64,000 bases of DNA from Acetobacter pasteurianus subsp. pasteurianus LMG 1262 = NBRC 106471 (GCF_000285275.1 NZ_CADO01000026.1:1-64000); one strand, 5' to 3'; counted from the first letter of the stretch, positions 1 through 8,879 are shown. Numbers and translations are program-made. Notes: generated by a model not told the origin, from the letters alone.

Positions 1-35
1 TATGGGTCAGAAAACTCTTGCATAACGGACGGTAA

Positions 36-230
36 CCACAGAAGAAATCCGCGTTGAACGCACAGGGCCAGCCCGTGCAGGTGGTGCCCATTACCGGGCA
101 GGGTAGCAACACGGTGGCTGGTAGCTGCGGCGCACTCAAGCGCGCCATGGTGCAGGCCAGTGAAAAAGCCGTGGCCCAGATTGGTAATGACTTTGTAACC
201 AAAGTGGCAAATGGCCACGTGTTGAACTAG
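36..230 (+). pseudogene. C-terminal remnant of an unidentified protein
   Basis: An open frame runs from just after a TAA at 33-35 to a TAG at 228-230. It encodes about 64 residues with the composition of a protein C-terminus, including the stretch GALKRAMVQASEKAVAQIGN. No convincing start codon or ribosome-binding site precedes it: a TTG at 54 is possible but weak, and the other upstream frame (ATG at 2) stops after seven codons. The simplest reading is the 3' end of a gene broken by frameshift upstream. A truncation by the window edge alone does not explain the in-frame stop at 33. I do not recognise the family. It could also be a very small intact gene using the TTG. Confidence 0.35.
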
Positions 231-260
231 CACATGGCCAAAGGCACCCGCTAAAAGCAG

Positions 261-289
261 GCAGGCCCAAGCTTATGCCAAGGGCCTGC
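261..289 (+). terminator. Hairpin between the remnant and the converging Hint gene
   Basis: An 8-bp perfect inverted repeat, GCAGGCCC at 261-268 and GGGCCTGC at 282-289, encloses a 13-base loop. It lies 31 bases after the TAG of the left-edge remnant and 22 bases beyond the stop of the converging Hint gene. There is no long T-run on either strand, so termination strength is uncertain. Confidence 0.4.
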
Positions 290-310
290 ATACCTTAATA
301 CGGTAGAAAA

Positions 311-2026
311 TCAGGCAGAGTGTGCCTGTGTTTCTACTTCTTTATGGTCTTCCACAATGTAGGGGCCACCGGCCTGTACGGTCATGGAAAGCATGCCCAT
401 GTTGCCGTGGGTGAGGTACCCATCCAGCGGCAGCACGGCATTACCATTTGTCCATACGCAGCCTGCGGGTTCTGTGGCGTACCAACCCGCGGGTTTTTCA
501 GCCTGCAAATGGGCTGTGATGATGTGCTTGTCATCGGCAGACAGAAGGTGAATGTCTGCAATGGCAACGCCCATGTAACGGCGGTCATCCACAAACGGGC
601 CAATCACATCCGCCGGGCGGCTGGCGCGGGAGACAATGCGCACAGATTGCGTGTTGGGCGGCAGCATAAAGCTGTACTGGTGTGTGGTGCGGCGCATGGG
701 GTGCACAATGGCGCCAGACTGCGTTACCAGATGCAGATCCGGATTTGTGGTTGTTTCAACAACTGCGGGGGCAGCGTGGCACCCGGCAACGCTGTTTTTG
801 CGATAGTTCAGCGCATGGAACAGGGGTTCCACAAATGCGCGATCTACGCACAGTGGGGCTGCGGCATCGTGCGCCCAGCTTTTTGCGGGGGTGCTGCGGC
901 CAATGCTTACAACTGTGCCAGACTGCTGGAAGGAGGCACGGTTGCCCGTATCCAGATAGCTTTCTGTGAGCACACCATTTGCCATGATGACGGCATGCTG
1001 CTCGGTTTCAATGTGGTAGTATTCGTAAGATGTAATGGAGGTATCATAGAAAATGGAACCACCATTTACCAGCATACGCGCGGGCACAAACTTGCCGTTA
1101 AAGAACAGGCAGTGTTCGGGCGTAATCAGCAGGTCTGTGCTGGGCACGTTGTCTGCCAGAGCATTGGCCAGAATGCGGATGGGGTAGGCGGCTTCATCCT
1201 GCTTCAGGGCGGTGTTGACCTGCACAGAGGCATGGCCTGCCCATGTTACGTGGCTGACTTCCTTTTTACCATCTGCATAAACGCAAACGGCATCACCAAC
1301 CTGCATATCTTCAATCTTGCGCAGGCCTTCTGGCGTTTCAATCAGGGAGCCGGCAAGGAAGCAGTTGATGGTGCCTGATGTATCATCATATGTGAACCGG
1401 CTTGTATCTTCCCCAGCCACCAGAGTGACGGACTGAATGAGCACGTCGGTTGGGTCTGCCTTATTAACAACTTCGTACGTATTGTCACCCGTTGAAATCC
1501 ATTCGAGAGCGATCTGGTTATCACCACGCCCACCGAATGAAATCCTATCGTTAGTTGAGAAATTAATGACAGTCCCGGCAGACCTCTGCCCACCATACAA
1601 ACTAAGCGTATTCGGTATAGAGCTATCACGCACAGGCCAGAATGAGGTTATTGGCTCATAAGTAGCGCCATTTACTTGGACGCTAGCTTCCTTGATAATG
1701 ACCGTAGCACCACTACCTGTTACATTCCCGGTGATATTTGCGATGAGGGAAGAAAACAGCACGCCGCCGCTATCGTTATCCAAGCTGACGTTGTTATCAA
1801 CTGACAAAGTATCAGTGATACCTGAACCCTGAATGGTAAGGCCTGTTGCGCCAGAAACGGTAAGAGAACCGATTTCTGTAAATCCTGAAATAGTAATGGC
1901 CTGATTCTTGGTGGTGTCTGTATCAATCACCACGTCAGAATCTGATGTCGGAACACCATCGGACCAGTTGCCTGCGGTATTCCAGTTTCCGTCACCGGCA
2001 GCGCCAGTCCATGTATCAGTTGCCAT
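311..2026 (-). CDS. Hint_2-domain protein with beta-strand-rich N-terminal half
   Basis: A 571-residue protein. Residues 1-220 are Gly/Thr/Asn/Asp-rich and open with ATDTWTGAAGDGNWNTAGNW, the kind of segment that begins autotransporter-like beta-repeat passengers. From about residue 222 a Hedgehog/intein (Hint) fold starts at the Cys of NCFLAGSLIETPEG, with the later Hint block LLITPEHCLFF and the closing motif ESYLDTGNR; together these match the Hint_2 family common in acetic acid bacteria. About 200 further residues follow. The start is placed at the ATG at 2026, not an upstream in-frame codon, because GAGG sits 6 bases before it. No classical signal peptide is visible. Hint domains can self-cleave at the N-terminal Cys, but whether this one does is not known. 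It stands alone in its transcription unit. Confidence 0.8.
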   Translation of the reverse strand: MATDTWTGAAGDGNWNTAGNWSDGVPTSDSDVVIDTDTTKNQAITISGFTEIGSLTVSGATGLTIQGSGITDTLSVDNNVSLDNDSGGVLFSSLIANITGNVTGSGATVIIKEASVQVNGATYEPITSFWPVRDSSIPNTLSLYGGQRSAGTVINFSTNDRISFGGRGDNQIALEWISTGDNTYEVVNKADPTDVLIQSVTLVAGEDTSRFTYDDTSGTINCFLAGSLIETPEGLRKIEDMQVGDAVCVYADGKKEVSHVTWAGHASVQVNTALKQDEAAYPIRILANALADNVPSTDLLITPEHCLFFNGKFVPARMLVNGGSIFYDTSITSYEYYHIETEQHAVIMANGVLTESYLDTGNRASFQQSGTVVSIGRSTPAKSWAHDAAAPLCVDRAFVEPLFHALNYRKNSVAGCHAAPAVVETTTNPDLHLVTQSGAIVHPMRRTTHQYSFMLPPNTQSVRIVSRASRPADVIGPFVDDRRYMGVAIADIHLLSADDKHIITAHLQAEKPAGWYATEPAGCVWTNGNAVLPLDGYLTHGNMGMLSMTVQAGGPYIVEDHKEVETQAHSA

Positions 2027-2486
2027 AAAGCACCTCAAAAAAGTTAAGCAATTAGCAACATATAGACTCACGTCAGGATTCTGAAAGCATTTTTAGTTAT
2101 ATCAAAAGAAACAATACATAATGTTCTTATAAAATATACTTTATGGAATTGTTTTCTTTTGTTGAAGATAAATATAAAACATATAATTGTTTATATTTAC
2201 AGTTTTTAAGTTAAGTTATTTATTATTATTGGCTGATATTTGAAAAATAAATAAATATAAAATTTATTTTATAAGTATTTATTACAAACGAATTTATGTT
2301 TGTTTGAGTTCGTTTTTATTTATTTTGGTGGTGTTGGCGTGGCTTTGTTGCAACACCAAAGAAAAGCCACATTTTTTCACGAAAAATTTAGTTTTTCTTT
2401 TGTAAAAGCAAGAAAAAATCTCGGAACATGTGAGTTCACAATTTAATAAAAACCGTGAACTCACAACACGTTCCTGCCCGCGCAGA
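2027..2486. other. AT-rich intergenic region between the Hint gene and ppk2
   Basis: A 460-base spacer with no credible gene. About 2080-2330 is strikingly AT-rich compared with the rest of the window and probably carries the promoter of the Hint gene, which reads leftward. GGTGTTG at 2330-2336 and CAACACC at 2351-2357 form a hairpin, and the perfect 10-bp palindrome TGTTGCAACA lies at 2346-2355. The right end carries the terminator of the ppk2 gene. Confidence 0.7.
2430..2464 (-). terminator. Terminator of ppk2
   Basis: GTGAGTTCAC at 2430-2439 and GTGAACTCAC at 2455-2464 form a perfect 10-bp stem. Read on the minus strand the stem is followed within ten bases by a run of Ts (2412-2417 region), as expected for intrinsic termination of the leftward ppk2 transcript. 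Confidence 0.7.
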
Positions 2487-3404
2487 TTAGTAGATTTCGG
2501 GCACGATCATGGCGTCTGGTGTGGGCTGGCGTTCGTAATCAGCGTGATATACGCGCGGGGGCAGCACCACTTCGGGGCGGGGCACAGGTTTGTAAGGCAC
2601 CAGAGAGAGCAGGTGGTTAATGCAGTTCAGGCGCGCGCGCTTTTTGTCCACGGCCTGCACAACCCACCACGGGGCTTCCTCGATGCTGGATTTTTCCAGC
2701 ATGGTTTCCTTGGCCTTTGTGTAGGCTTCCCACCGGCGGCGGCTTTCAAGGTCCATGGGGCTGAGCTTCCACTGCTTCAGCCGGTCTTCCATACGGGCGC
2801 GGAAGCGGGCTTCCTGCTCATCATCGGTGATGGAGAACCAGTATTTCACCAGCTTGATGCCGCTGCGCACCAGCATGCGCTCAAACTCCGGCACAGAGCG
2901 GAAGAATTCTTCGTATTCTTCATCAGTGCAAAAGCCCATCACGTGTTCCACACCGGCGCGGTTATACCAGCTACGGTCAAACAGCACGATCTCACCCGCG
3001 GCAGGTAGGTGCGCCACATAGCGCTGGAAATACCACTGCGTTTTTTCACGGTCTGTTGGGGCGGGCAGGGCGGCCACGCGGCAGATGCGGGGGTTTAGCC
3101 GCTGGGTAATGCGTTTGATCACGCCGCCCTTGCCTGCGGCATCGCGCCCTTCAAACAGCACCACAATGCGCTGGCCGGTGGCCTGCACCCAATCCTGCAA
3201 CTTCACCAGTTCGGTTTGTAGGCGCACCAGTTCCCGAAAATACTCACGGCGGAAGGCGTTTTCAGATTCGGAAATGCTGCCGTCCAGCCCGTCTTCCTGC
3301 AATTCCAGTTCTATTTCTTCGTCCAGGTCATCAATAATTTCCTGGCGCATCCGCTCACGTTCATGTTCTGCAGCGCGAAGGGTATCTGTTGCCTGATCTG
3401 TCAT
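2487..3404 (-). CDS. ppk2: Polyphosphate kinase 2 (PPK2 family)
   Basis: A 305-residue PPK2-family kinase, which transfers phosphate between polyphosphate and nucleoside diphosphates in the cytoplasm. The Walker A motif GRDAAGKGG is at 86-94 and the Walker B/lid segment FDRSWYNRAGVE at 142-153. The single-domain length is typical of short PPK2 enzymes. Residues 10-60 are strongly charged and probably helical. The ATG at 3404 is chosen because GAGGG precedes it by eight bases; an upstream in-frame TTG would add five residues. It lies directly downstream of the PiT phosphate transporter on the same strand, separated by a hairpin, so uptake and storage of phosphate are adjacent. Whether it favours ADP or GDP cannot be told from the sequence. 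Confidence 0.93.
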   Translation of the reverse strand: MTDQATDTLRAAEHERERMRQEIIDDLDEEIELELQEDGLDGSISESENAFRREYFRELVRLQTELVKLQDWVQATGQRIVVLFEGRDAAGKGGVIKRITQRLNPRICRVAALPAPTDREKTQWYFQRYVAHLPAAGEIVLFDRSWYNRAGVEHVMGFCTDEEYEEFFRSVPEFERMLVRSGIKLVKYWFSITDDEQEARFRARMEDRLKQWKLSPMDLESRRRWEAYTKAKETMLEKSSIEEAPWWVVQAVDKKRARLNCINHLLSLVPYKPVPRPEVVLPPRVYHADYERQPTPDAMIVPEIY

Positions 3405-3423
3405 ATCCAAGGCCCTCAAGCAA

Positions 3424-3453
3424 AGAGCGGGGCACTTTGGGGTGCCCCGCTCT
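3424..3453 (-). terminator. Hairpin between pit and ppk2
   Basis: AGAGCGGGGCAC (3424-3435) and GTGCCCCGCTCT (3442-3453) form a perfect 12-bp stem with a 6-base loop, seven bases past the pit stop codon. Only a short T-run follows on the minus strand, so read-through into ppk2 is plausible. Confidence 0.65.
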
Positions 3454-3459
3454 GATTTA

Positions 3460-5073
3460 TTAGAAGATGTGGCGGAAGATGAAGTAAAGCACGCCGCTGA
3501 TCAGCATGGCGGCGGGCAGGGTTGTCACCCACGCCATGGCCATGGCGCGCAGGGTGGCCCATTGCAGGCCACCGCCACCGGCAACCATGGTGCCAGCCAC
3601 ACCGCTGGAAAGGATGTGCGTGGTGGAAACCGGCAGGCCATAGCGTTCTGCCAGGCCAATGGTGCCCATGGCCACCAGTTCTGCCGCAGCACCCTGTGCG
3701 TAGGTCAGATGGGTTTTGCCAATTTTTTCACCAACGGTGACAACAATGCGCTTCCAGCCCACCATGGTGCCAAGGCCCAGAGCCAGCGCCACGGCAATTT
3801 TAACCCATGTGGGAATAAAGCGTGTGCCTGCGTTAAGCTGGCCCATGAACTTGCTTAGCTCGGCACTTTCATCACCCGTAAAGCCGGAAACCTTGCCCAT
3901 GTTGCGCACGGCTTCTGCCACCAGATACATGTCTGTGCGCACGTTTGGCACAGCAGCAGCCGGAATGGCCTGCAGGGAGTGATAGTTGCTAACAGACTGT
4001 GCAATATCATCAGACAGCACGCCAAGGGCGGAATAGATTTCCGGGCGGGCCACTGTTTTGGTGCGCAGCGCATCTGTTACCTGTGCGCGGGCTTCTTCTG
4101 CACTTGGCAGGCTTGGCGCGGCGGAGCCGTGCACTTCAAACACATGGGCGGCCTGCTGTGCGGTCTGCACAAAGGCGGGCATCATGTCATCTGGAATGGC
4201 GCGGTTAAGCGCATACGCCGTGGGGGCCGCACCAATAAGGATAAGCATGATAAGGCCCATGCCCTTCTGCCCATCGTTACTGCCGTGGAAGAAGGAAACA
4301 CCCGTGCAGGTGCCCACCAGCAAACCACGGATCCACAGCGGCGGCGGGGCATCACCCTCTGGCGCGCGATACAGGGCCGCATTGCGGATAACCACACGCA
4401 TCAGGATCAACATGCCCGCAGCCAGCACAAAGCCGCAAACGGGGGAGAACAGCAGGGCGGAAAACACCTTGCGCACCTGAGACCAGTCCACCCCATACAG
4501 GGCGCTACCGGCAGGAGACATCAGCTGGTTGGCAAAACCAACGCCCAGAATGGACCCCACCAGAGCGTGGGAGGAGCTGTTGGGAATGCCAAAGGCCCAT
4601 GTGGCCAGGTTCCAGATAATGGCGGAAAGCAGCAGGGCAAAAATCATGGCATGGCCGGCACCGCTGCCAACCTGCAGGATAAGCTCTACTGGCAGAAGTG
4701 TAACAACACTGTACGCCACCGCCCCGGATGAAACCAGAACGCCAGCAAGGTTCCACATGCCAGACCACACAACCGCCACCAGCGGGGGCAGGCTGTTGGT
4801 GTAAATAACGGTGGCCACGGCGTTTGCCGTATCATGAAAGCCGTTTACAAATTCAAAGCCCAGCGCAATCAAAAGCGCCAGAGCCAGCAGTGCAAAGGCC
4901 CCAATGGCCATGCCGTTTTCACCAGCAGACCGCAGGTCTGCCAGAACACTATACCCTACAAAAACAAGAGCTGCCGCGACCACGCCCAGAAAGAACATGC
5001 GGAAGGCCTGATTGGTGCCTCCCTTCATGTTGGGGCGTGGTGCGGCAGCCGGACTCAGCAACGTGCCGGACAT
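3460..5073 (-). CDS. pit: Inorganic phosphate transporter, PiT family
   Basis: A 537-residue polytopic inner-membrane protein. The PiT signature GFHDTANAVAT is at 78-88, and its internal duplicate near the C-terminus reads GLPVSTTHILSSGVAGTM. Family members symport phosphate (as neutral metal-phosphate) with protons. The hydrophilic segment of about 130 residues in the middle separates the two repeat halves, as in bacterial PitA. AGGA lies eight bases before the ATG at 5073. The gene is followed by a stable hairpin and then ppk2 on the same strand. No Pho box could be identified by eye upstream. Confidence 0.93.
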   Translation of the reverse strand: MSGTLLSPAAAPRPNMKGGTNQAFRMFFLGVVAAALVFVGYSVLADLRSAGENGMAIGAFALLALALLIALGFEFVNGFHDTANAVATVIYTNSLPPLVAVVWSGMWNLAGVLVSSGAVAYSVVTLLPVELILQVGSGAGHAMIFALLLSAIIWNLATWAFGIPNSSSHALVGSILGVGFANQLMSPAGSALYGVDWSQVRKVFSALLFSPVCGFVLAAGMLILMRVVIRNAALYRAPEGDAPPPLWIRGLLVGTCTGVSFFHGSNDGQKGMGLIMLILIGAAPTAYALNRAIPDDMMPAFVQTAQQAAHVFEVHGSAAPSLPSAEEARAQVTDALRTKTVARPEIYSALGVLSDDIAQSVSNYHSLQAIPAAAVPNVRTDMYLVAEAVRNMGKVSGFTGDESAELSKFMGQLNAGTRFIPTWVKIAVALALGLGTMVGWKRIVVTVGEKIGKTHLTYAQGAAAELVAMGTIGLAERYGLPVSTTHILSSGVAGTMVAGGGGLQWATLRAMAMAWVTTLPAAMLISGVLYFIFRHIF

Positions 5074-5143
5074 GGATTTTTCCTGACTGTCAATTTCACT
5101 CTATAGGGGAAAAGCAGACCTTTTCCCGTCCTGCTGTCAGGGT

Positions 5144-5368
5144 TCAGACGGCGTGGGCCGGCTTGCCGGCCACATGGGCCGCTGTAGCAGGGCGTGCACC
5201 TGCGCACACCTTGCGGCGTGCGGTATGCGGCAGGGCTGCATACGGGTGCGGGGTGCCGTTACGTTCCCACACATAGAGCAAAGTGGTGCGCCAGCGCTCA
5301 CGCACGGCTTCACGCCACTTGGGCTTATGTGCATCGGGCTGCATTGCAGTAACTGGTTCAGCACACAT
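5144..5368 (-). CDS. Small hypothetical protein
   Basis: A 74-residue basic protein starting MCAEPVTAMQPDAHKPKW, with the central segment WREAVRERWRTTLLYVWERN. I do not recognise a family. The start at 5368 is supported by a strong GGAGG ten bases upstream. No signal peptide or membrane segment is visible. An overlapping ORF on the plus strand (5153-5395) has no comparable ribosome-binding site. It is upstream of pit on the same strand, 70 bases away, so they may share a transcript. Confidence 0.55.
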   Translation of the reverse strand: MCAEPVTAMQPDAHKPKWREAVRERWRTTLLYVWERNGTPHPYAALPHTARRKVCAGARPATAAHVAGKPAHAV

Positions 5369-5630
5369 TGTCTGCTTCTCCTCCAAACAGGATGAGCAGT
5401 CCTTTAGCCCCTTGCCGGACCATTGTGCGTGACGCTTTCATGACAAACATTGAGAACTGTTCGCAAAAGCGTGAGGCTAACTGCCTGAAAACACGTTATT
5501 ATATTGAAATAGTAATATCACATATGCGTTAAGAACATAGATTAGCCCCTATAGGCCGGAACGCCGCCTTTCTTCCCTACGTTGGCACCCGTGTAACGCT
5601 GTGCAGATGTATGGAAAGGTCAGGCAGAAC

Positions 5631-6602
5631 ATGTCGGTTCAGATTTCAAGAGAAGCCCTGCTGCGTGCGTATCGGAGCATGCGTACCATTCGTGTTTTTG
5701 AAGAACGCCTGCACGTGGAATTTGCCACAGGAGAAATTCCCGGCTTTGTGCATCTTTATTGCGGCGAGGAAGCCTCGGCCGTTGGGGTGTGCGCCAACCT
5801 TACAAATAACGATACCATTGCCAGCACCCACCGTGGCCACGGGCACTGCATTGCCAAGGGCGTGGAAGTGGGCGGCATGATGGCCGAAATTTATGGCCGC
5901 CATACCGGCGTGTGCCGGGGCAAGGGAGGGTCCATGCATATTGCGGATCTTTCCAAGGGCATGCTGGGGGCCAATGGCATTGTGGGTGGCGGGCCACCGC
6001 TTATTTGCGGGGCAGCACTTTCGCACAAAACGCTTAAGGATAACGGTGTGGCCGTAGCGTTTTTTGGTGATGGAGCCTCTAACGAGGGCACCACGCTGGA
6101 AAGCATGAACCTTGCCTCCGTATGGCATCTGCCCGCCGTGTTTGTGGTGGAAGACAACGGATATGGCGAGGCCACAGGCGCAGCCTATGCCTGTGCAGGC
6201 ACGCAAAAGGACAGGGCCGCCGGGTTTGGTCTGCCGTATTTCTCCTGCGAAGGGGATGACTTTTTTGATGTGTATGAAACAGCCCGTGCCGCCATAGATC
6301 ACGCACGCTCTGGCGAAGGGCCGGTGATGCTGCATGTGCATCTCAGCCGCTGGTATGGGCACTTTGAAGGCGATGCCATGACCTACCGCAAGGCCGGAGA
6401 AGTGGCCGAGCAAAAGAAAGATCATGATTGCCTCAAAAAGTTTCGCGCCCGCGCGGTGGCGGAAAACCTGCTGCCCGAAGGCGATATGGATGAAATAGAC
6501 GCCGCCGTGGCAGATGAGGTGGAAAGCGCGGTTGTAACCGCCAAGCAGGCACCATGGCCGCAGGACAAGGACCTGATGGCCGATGTGTATGCGCGTTACT
6601 AA
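5631..6602 (+). CDS. acoA: Acetoin dehydrogenase-type E1 component, alpha subunit
   Basis: About 323 residues. It is the alpha half of a thiamine-diphosphate 2-oxoacid/acetoin dehydrogenase. The ThDP-binding motif GDG...N is seen as FFGDGASNEGTTLESMN, and RGHGHCIAKG and GRHTGVCRGKGGSMH are typical of the family. With the beta subunit it would decarboxylate or cleave its substrate and pass the acyl group to a lipoyl domain. The start is placed at MSVQIS, ten codons inside the longest frame, because CAGG lies six bases upstream; the upstream ATG at 5601 is possible. First gene of a tight three-gene operon. Acetoin rather than pyruvate is inferred from the E2 partner. Confidence 0.87.
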   Translation: MSVQISREALLRAYRSMRTIRVFEERLHVEFATGEIPGFVHLYCGEEASAVGVCANLTNNDTIASTHRGHGHCIAKGVEVGGMMAEIYGRHTGVCRGKGGSMHIADLSKGMLGANGIVGGGPPLICGAALSHKTLKDNGVAVAFFGDGASNEGTTLESMNLASVWHLPAVFVVEDNGYGEATGAAYACAGTQKDRAAGFGLPYFSCEGDDFFDVYETARAAIDHARSGEGPVMLHVHLSRWYGHFEGDAMTYRKAGEVAEQKKDHDCLKKFRARAVAENLLPEGDMDEIDAAVADEVESAVVTAKQAPWPQDKDLMADVYARY

Positions 6603-6649
6603 CCCCTCCACCAGTTTTTCAGTCACACAGGCAAACGGGAACCAGAACA

Positions 6650-7678
6650 ATGGGTAAGAAAAGTTTCAGACAGGCCATTAACGAAGCCCTGCGGCAGGAA
6701 ATGCGGCGTGACCCACGGGTGATTCTGATGGGGGAAGATATTGCCGGGGGCCGTGGCGGCACTGCGGGCATTACAGATGCCTGGGGCGGTGTGCTGGGTG
6801 TGACCAAAGGGCTGTGGGAAGAGTTTGGAGATGACCGCGTGCTGGACACGCCCATTTCCGAGGCCTCCTACATTGGTGCCGCGGCAGGTGCGGCCGCCAC
6901 CGGCCTGCGCCCCGTGGCCGAGCTGATGTTTGTAGATTTTGTGGGCTGTTGTCTGGACCAGATCATGAATCAGGCGGCGAAGTTCCGCTACATGTTTGGC
7001 GGCAAGGCCACCACGCCGCTGGTTATCCGGGCCATGTATGGCGGAGGGTTTAGTGCGGCGGCCCAGCACAGCCAGGCGCTTTACCCGCTGTTTACGCATA
7101 TTCCGGGGCTTAAGGTTGTTATCCCGTCATCACCGTACGAGGCCAAGGGCCTGCTGATAGAAGCCATCCGGGATGATGACCCCGTGATCTTCCTTGAAAA
7201 CAAGGTGATGTATGATGATGAGGAAGATGTGCCCGATGAGGCCTACACCATTCCGTTTGGTGAAGCGAACGTTACGCGCGAAGGCGAAGATGTCACCATT
7301 GTGGCCATTGGCCGCATGGTGAGCATGGCCAACGCCGCAGCGGATGAGCTGGAAAAGCAGGGCATTGGCTGCACGGTAATAGACCCACGCACCACATCCC
7401 CGCTGGATGAGGAAACCATTTTGGAATCCGTATCCGAAACCGGCCGCCTTGTGGTGGTGGATGAAGCCAGCCCGCGCTGCAACATGGCGTGCGATATTTC
7501 TGCCCTTGTGGCGGAAAAAGCGTTTTTCAGCCTCAAGGCACCTATCCGCCGCGTGGTGCCACCGCATACGCCGGTGCCGTTTTCCACCCCGTTGGAAAAG
7601 CTGTACATGCCGGATGCAAATAAAATTGCAGCTGCGGTGCGCTCCATTACTTCCAGCCAGAAACAGAAGGTTGCATAA
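6650..7678 (+). CDS. acoB: Acetoin dehydrogenase-type E1 component, beta subunit
   Basis: A 342-residue E1 beta subunit, beginning MGKKSFRQAINEALRQEM. Its family features include the segment GEDIAGGRGGTAGITD and the central DTPISEASYIGAAAGAA. It forms the heterotetramer with the preceding alpha subunit and completes the ThDP site. The start lies 47 bases after the acoA stop; a weak GGGA precedes it. The longer open frame overlapping acoA is not used because it lacks homology to the family N-terminus. Only three bases separate its stop from the start of the E2 gene. Confidence 0.9.
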   Translation: MGKKSFRQAINEALRQEMRRDPRVILMGEDIAGGRGGTAGITDAWGGVLGVTKGLWEEFGDDRVLDTPISEASYIGAAAGAAATGLRPVAELMFVDFVGCCLDQIMNQAAKFRYMFGGKATTPLVIRAMYGGGFSAAAQHSQALYPLFTHIPGLKVVIPSSPYEAKGLLIEAIRDDDPVIFLENKVMYDDEEDVPDEAYTIPFGEANVTREGEDVTIVAIGRMVSMANAAADELEKQGIGCTVIDPRTTSPLDEETILESVSETGRLVVVDEASPRCNMACDISALVAEKAFFSLKAPIRRVVPPHTPVPFSTPLEKLYMPDANKIAAAVRSITSSQKQKVA

Positions 7679-7681
7679 GCC

Positions 7682-8848
7682 ATGCCCAACACCATTACAG
7701 CCCTCACCATGCCCAAGTTCGGTTTGGCCATGACAGAAGGCAAGCTGGCATCATGGACGGTGCCAGTTGGCCAGAGCGTGCAGCAGGGTGATGAACTGGC
7801 GGATATTGAAACCACCAAAATTACCAGCAGTTATGAAAGCCCCGCCGCAGGTGTGCTGCGCAAACAGGTGGCAGAGGCGGGGGAAACCCTACCCGTAGGC
7901 GCGCTGATTGGCGTGTTGGCCGATGCCGAAACGCCAGATGTGGATATTGAAGCCTTTATCAAGAACTTTCATGCCGAAAACCCGCAGGATGCCGCCGCCA
8001 CGCAGGATGCCAACGCCGGGGAACCCAAGCCGGTAACAGTGGGGGAACACACGCTGAATGTGCGTGATGTGGGCACACATACGGGCACGCCCATTGTGCT
8101 GGTGCACGGTTTTGGCGGAGATATCAGCAACTGGCTGCTCACGCAGGATGCCTTGGCCGCAGACAGGCGCGTGATTGCGTTTGACCTGCCGGGGCATGGG
8201 GCTTCCTCCAAAAACGTGGGCACAGGCACGCTGGCGTTTTTGGCCGGTGTGGTGAGCGAATTGCTGAAAACCCTTAAAATAGAAAAAGCCCATGTGGTGG
8301 GCCATTCTCTGGGGGGCGGCATTGCGCTGATCCTGCTGCGAGACCACCCCGATCAGGTTGCCAGCCTGAACCTTCTGGCCCCCGCCGGGTTGGGCAAGGA
8401 TGTGAATTCAGATTTCATCAGCGCGTTTGTGGATAGTGAAAGCAGCCGCGATATGAAAGCTGTTTTGCAAATGCTGGTGCATAACAAAGCCCTTGTGGGC
8501 CGGAAGATGGTGGATGCCGTGCTGCGCGCCCGCAGGCTGGATGGCGCGCGTGATGCCCTGCACGTTATTGCCAAGGCGTGCTTTCCCAACGGGCATCAGG
8601 CGGATGATCTGCGCCCGGTGCTAGCTGGGGCGGAAACACCCACCCAGATTTTCTGGGGCAAGGAAGATGAAATTCTTTCTGTTTCCAACGCATCCGGCCT
8701 GCCAGATGTCATTCCCGTAACAGTGTATGAAGAAACAGGCCATCTGCCGCAGCTTGAGTGTGCAACAGATGTCAACAAAGCCATTGCCGTGTTTGTAAAA
8801 GACCCCGAAGCCGCGCTGAGCATGGCCCGGATGGACGCTACAGCCTAA
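7682..8848 (+). CDS. acoC: Acetoin dehydrogenase E2-type protein: lipoyl domain fused to alpha/beta hydrolase
   Basis: A 388-residue fusion. Residues 1-80 form a biotinyl/lipoyl domain with the lipoylation Lys at 46 in ETTKITS. A linker follows to about 120. Residues 125-375 are an alpha/beta-hydrolase fold with oxyanion segment VHGFGG, nucleophile Ser209 in GHSLGG, and likely acid Asp329 and His354. There is no classic 2-oxoacid dehydrogenase acyltransferase catalytic domain or E3-binding domain. This arrangement is known for AcoC of acetoin dehydrogenase complexes and is the main reason to call the operon acetoin-specific. No dihydrolipoamide dehydrogenase gene is adjacent, so E3 must be supplied from elsewhere. 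Confidence 0.88.
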   Translation: MPNTITALTMPKFGLAMTEGKLASWTVPVGQSVQQGDELADIETTKITSSYESPAAGVLRKQVAEAGETLPVGALIGVLADAETPDVDIEAFIKNFHAENPQDAAATQDANAGEPKPVTVGEHTLNVRDVGTHTGTPIVLVHGFGGDISNWLLTQDALAADRRVIAFDLPGHGASSKNVGTGTLAFLAGVVSELLKTLKIEKAHVVGHSLGGGIALILLRDHPDQVASLNLLAPAGLGKDVNSDFISAFVDSESSRDMKAVLQMLVHNKALVGRKMVDAVLRARRLDGARDALHVIAKACFPNGHQADDLRPVLAGAETPTQIFWGKEDEILSVSNASGLPDVIPVTVYEETGHLPQLECATDVNKAIAVFVKDPEAALSMARMDATA

Positions 8849-8879
8849 CCCCCAAACTCTCCCCAATATGCCCGATCAT

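Noticed and set aside
320-1378. Long plus-strand open frame opposite the Hint gene
   Set aside because: It is the antisense shadow of the Hint_2 gene; it shows no family motifs, an odd composition (Cys/His/Gly-rich) and no ribosome-binding site.
5153-5395. 80-codon plus-strand frame upstream of pit
   Set aside because: The overlapping minus-strand ORF has a far better ribosome-binding site; only one of the two is likely real.
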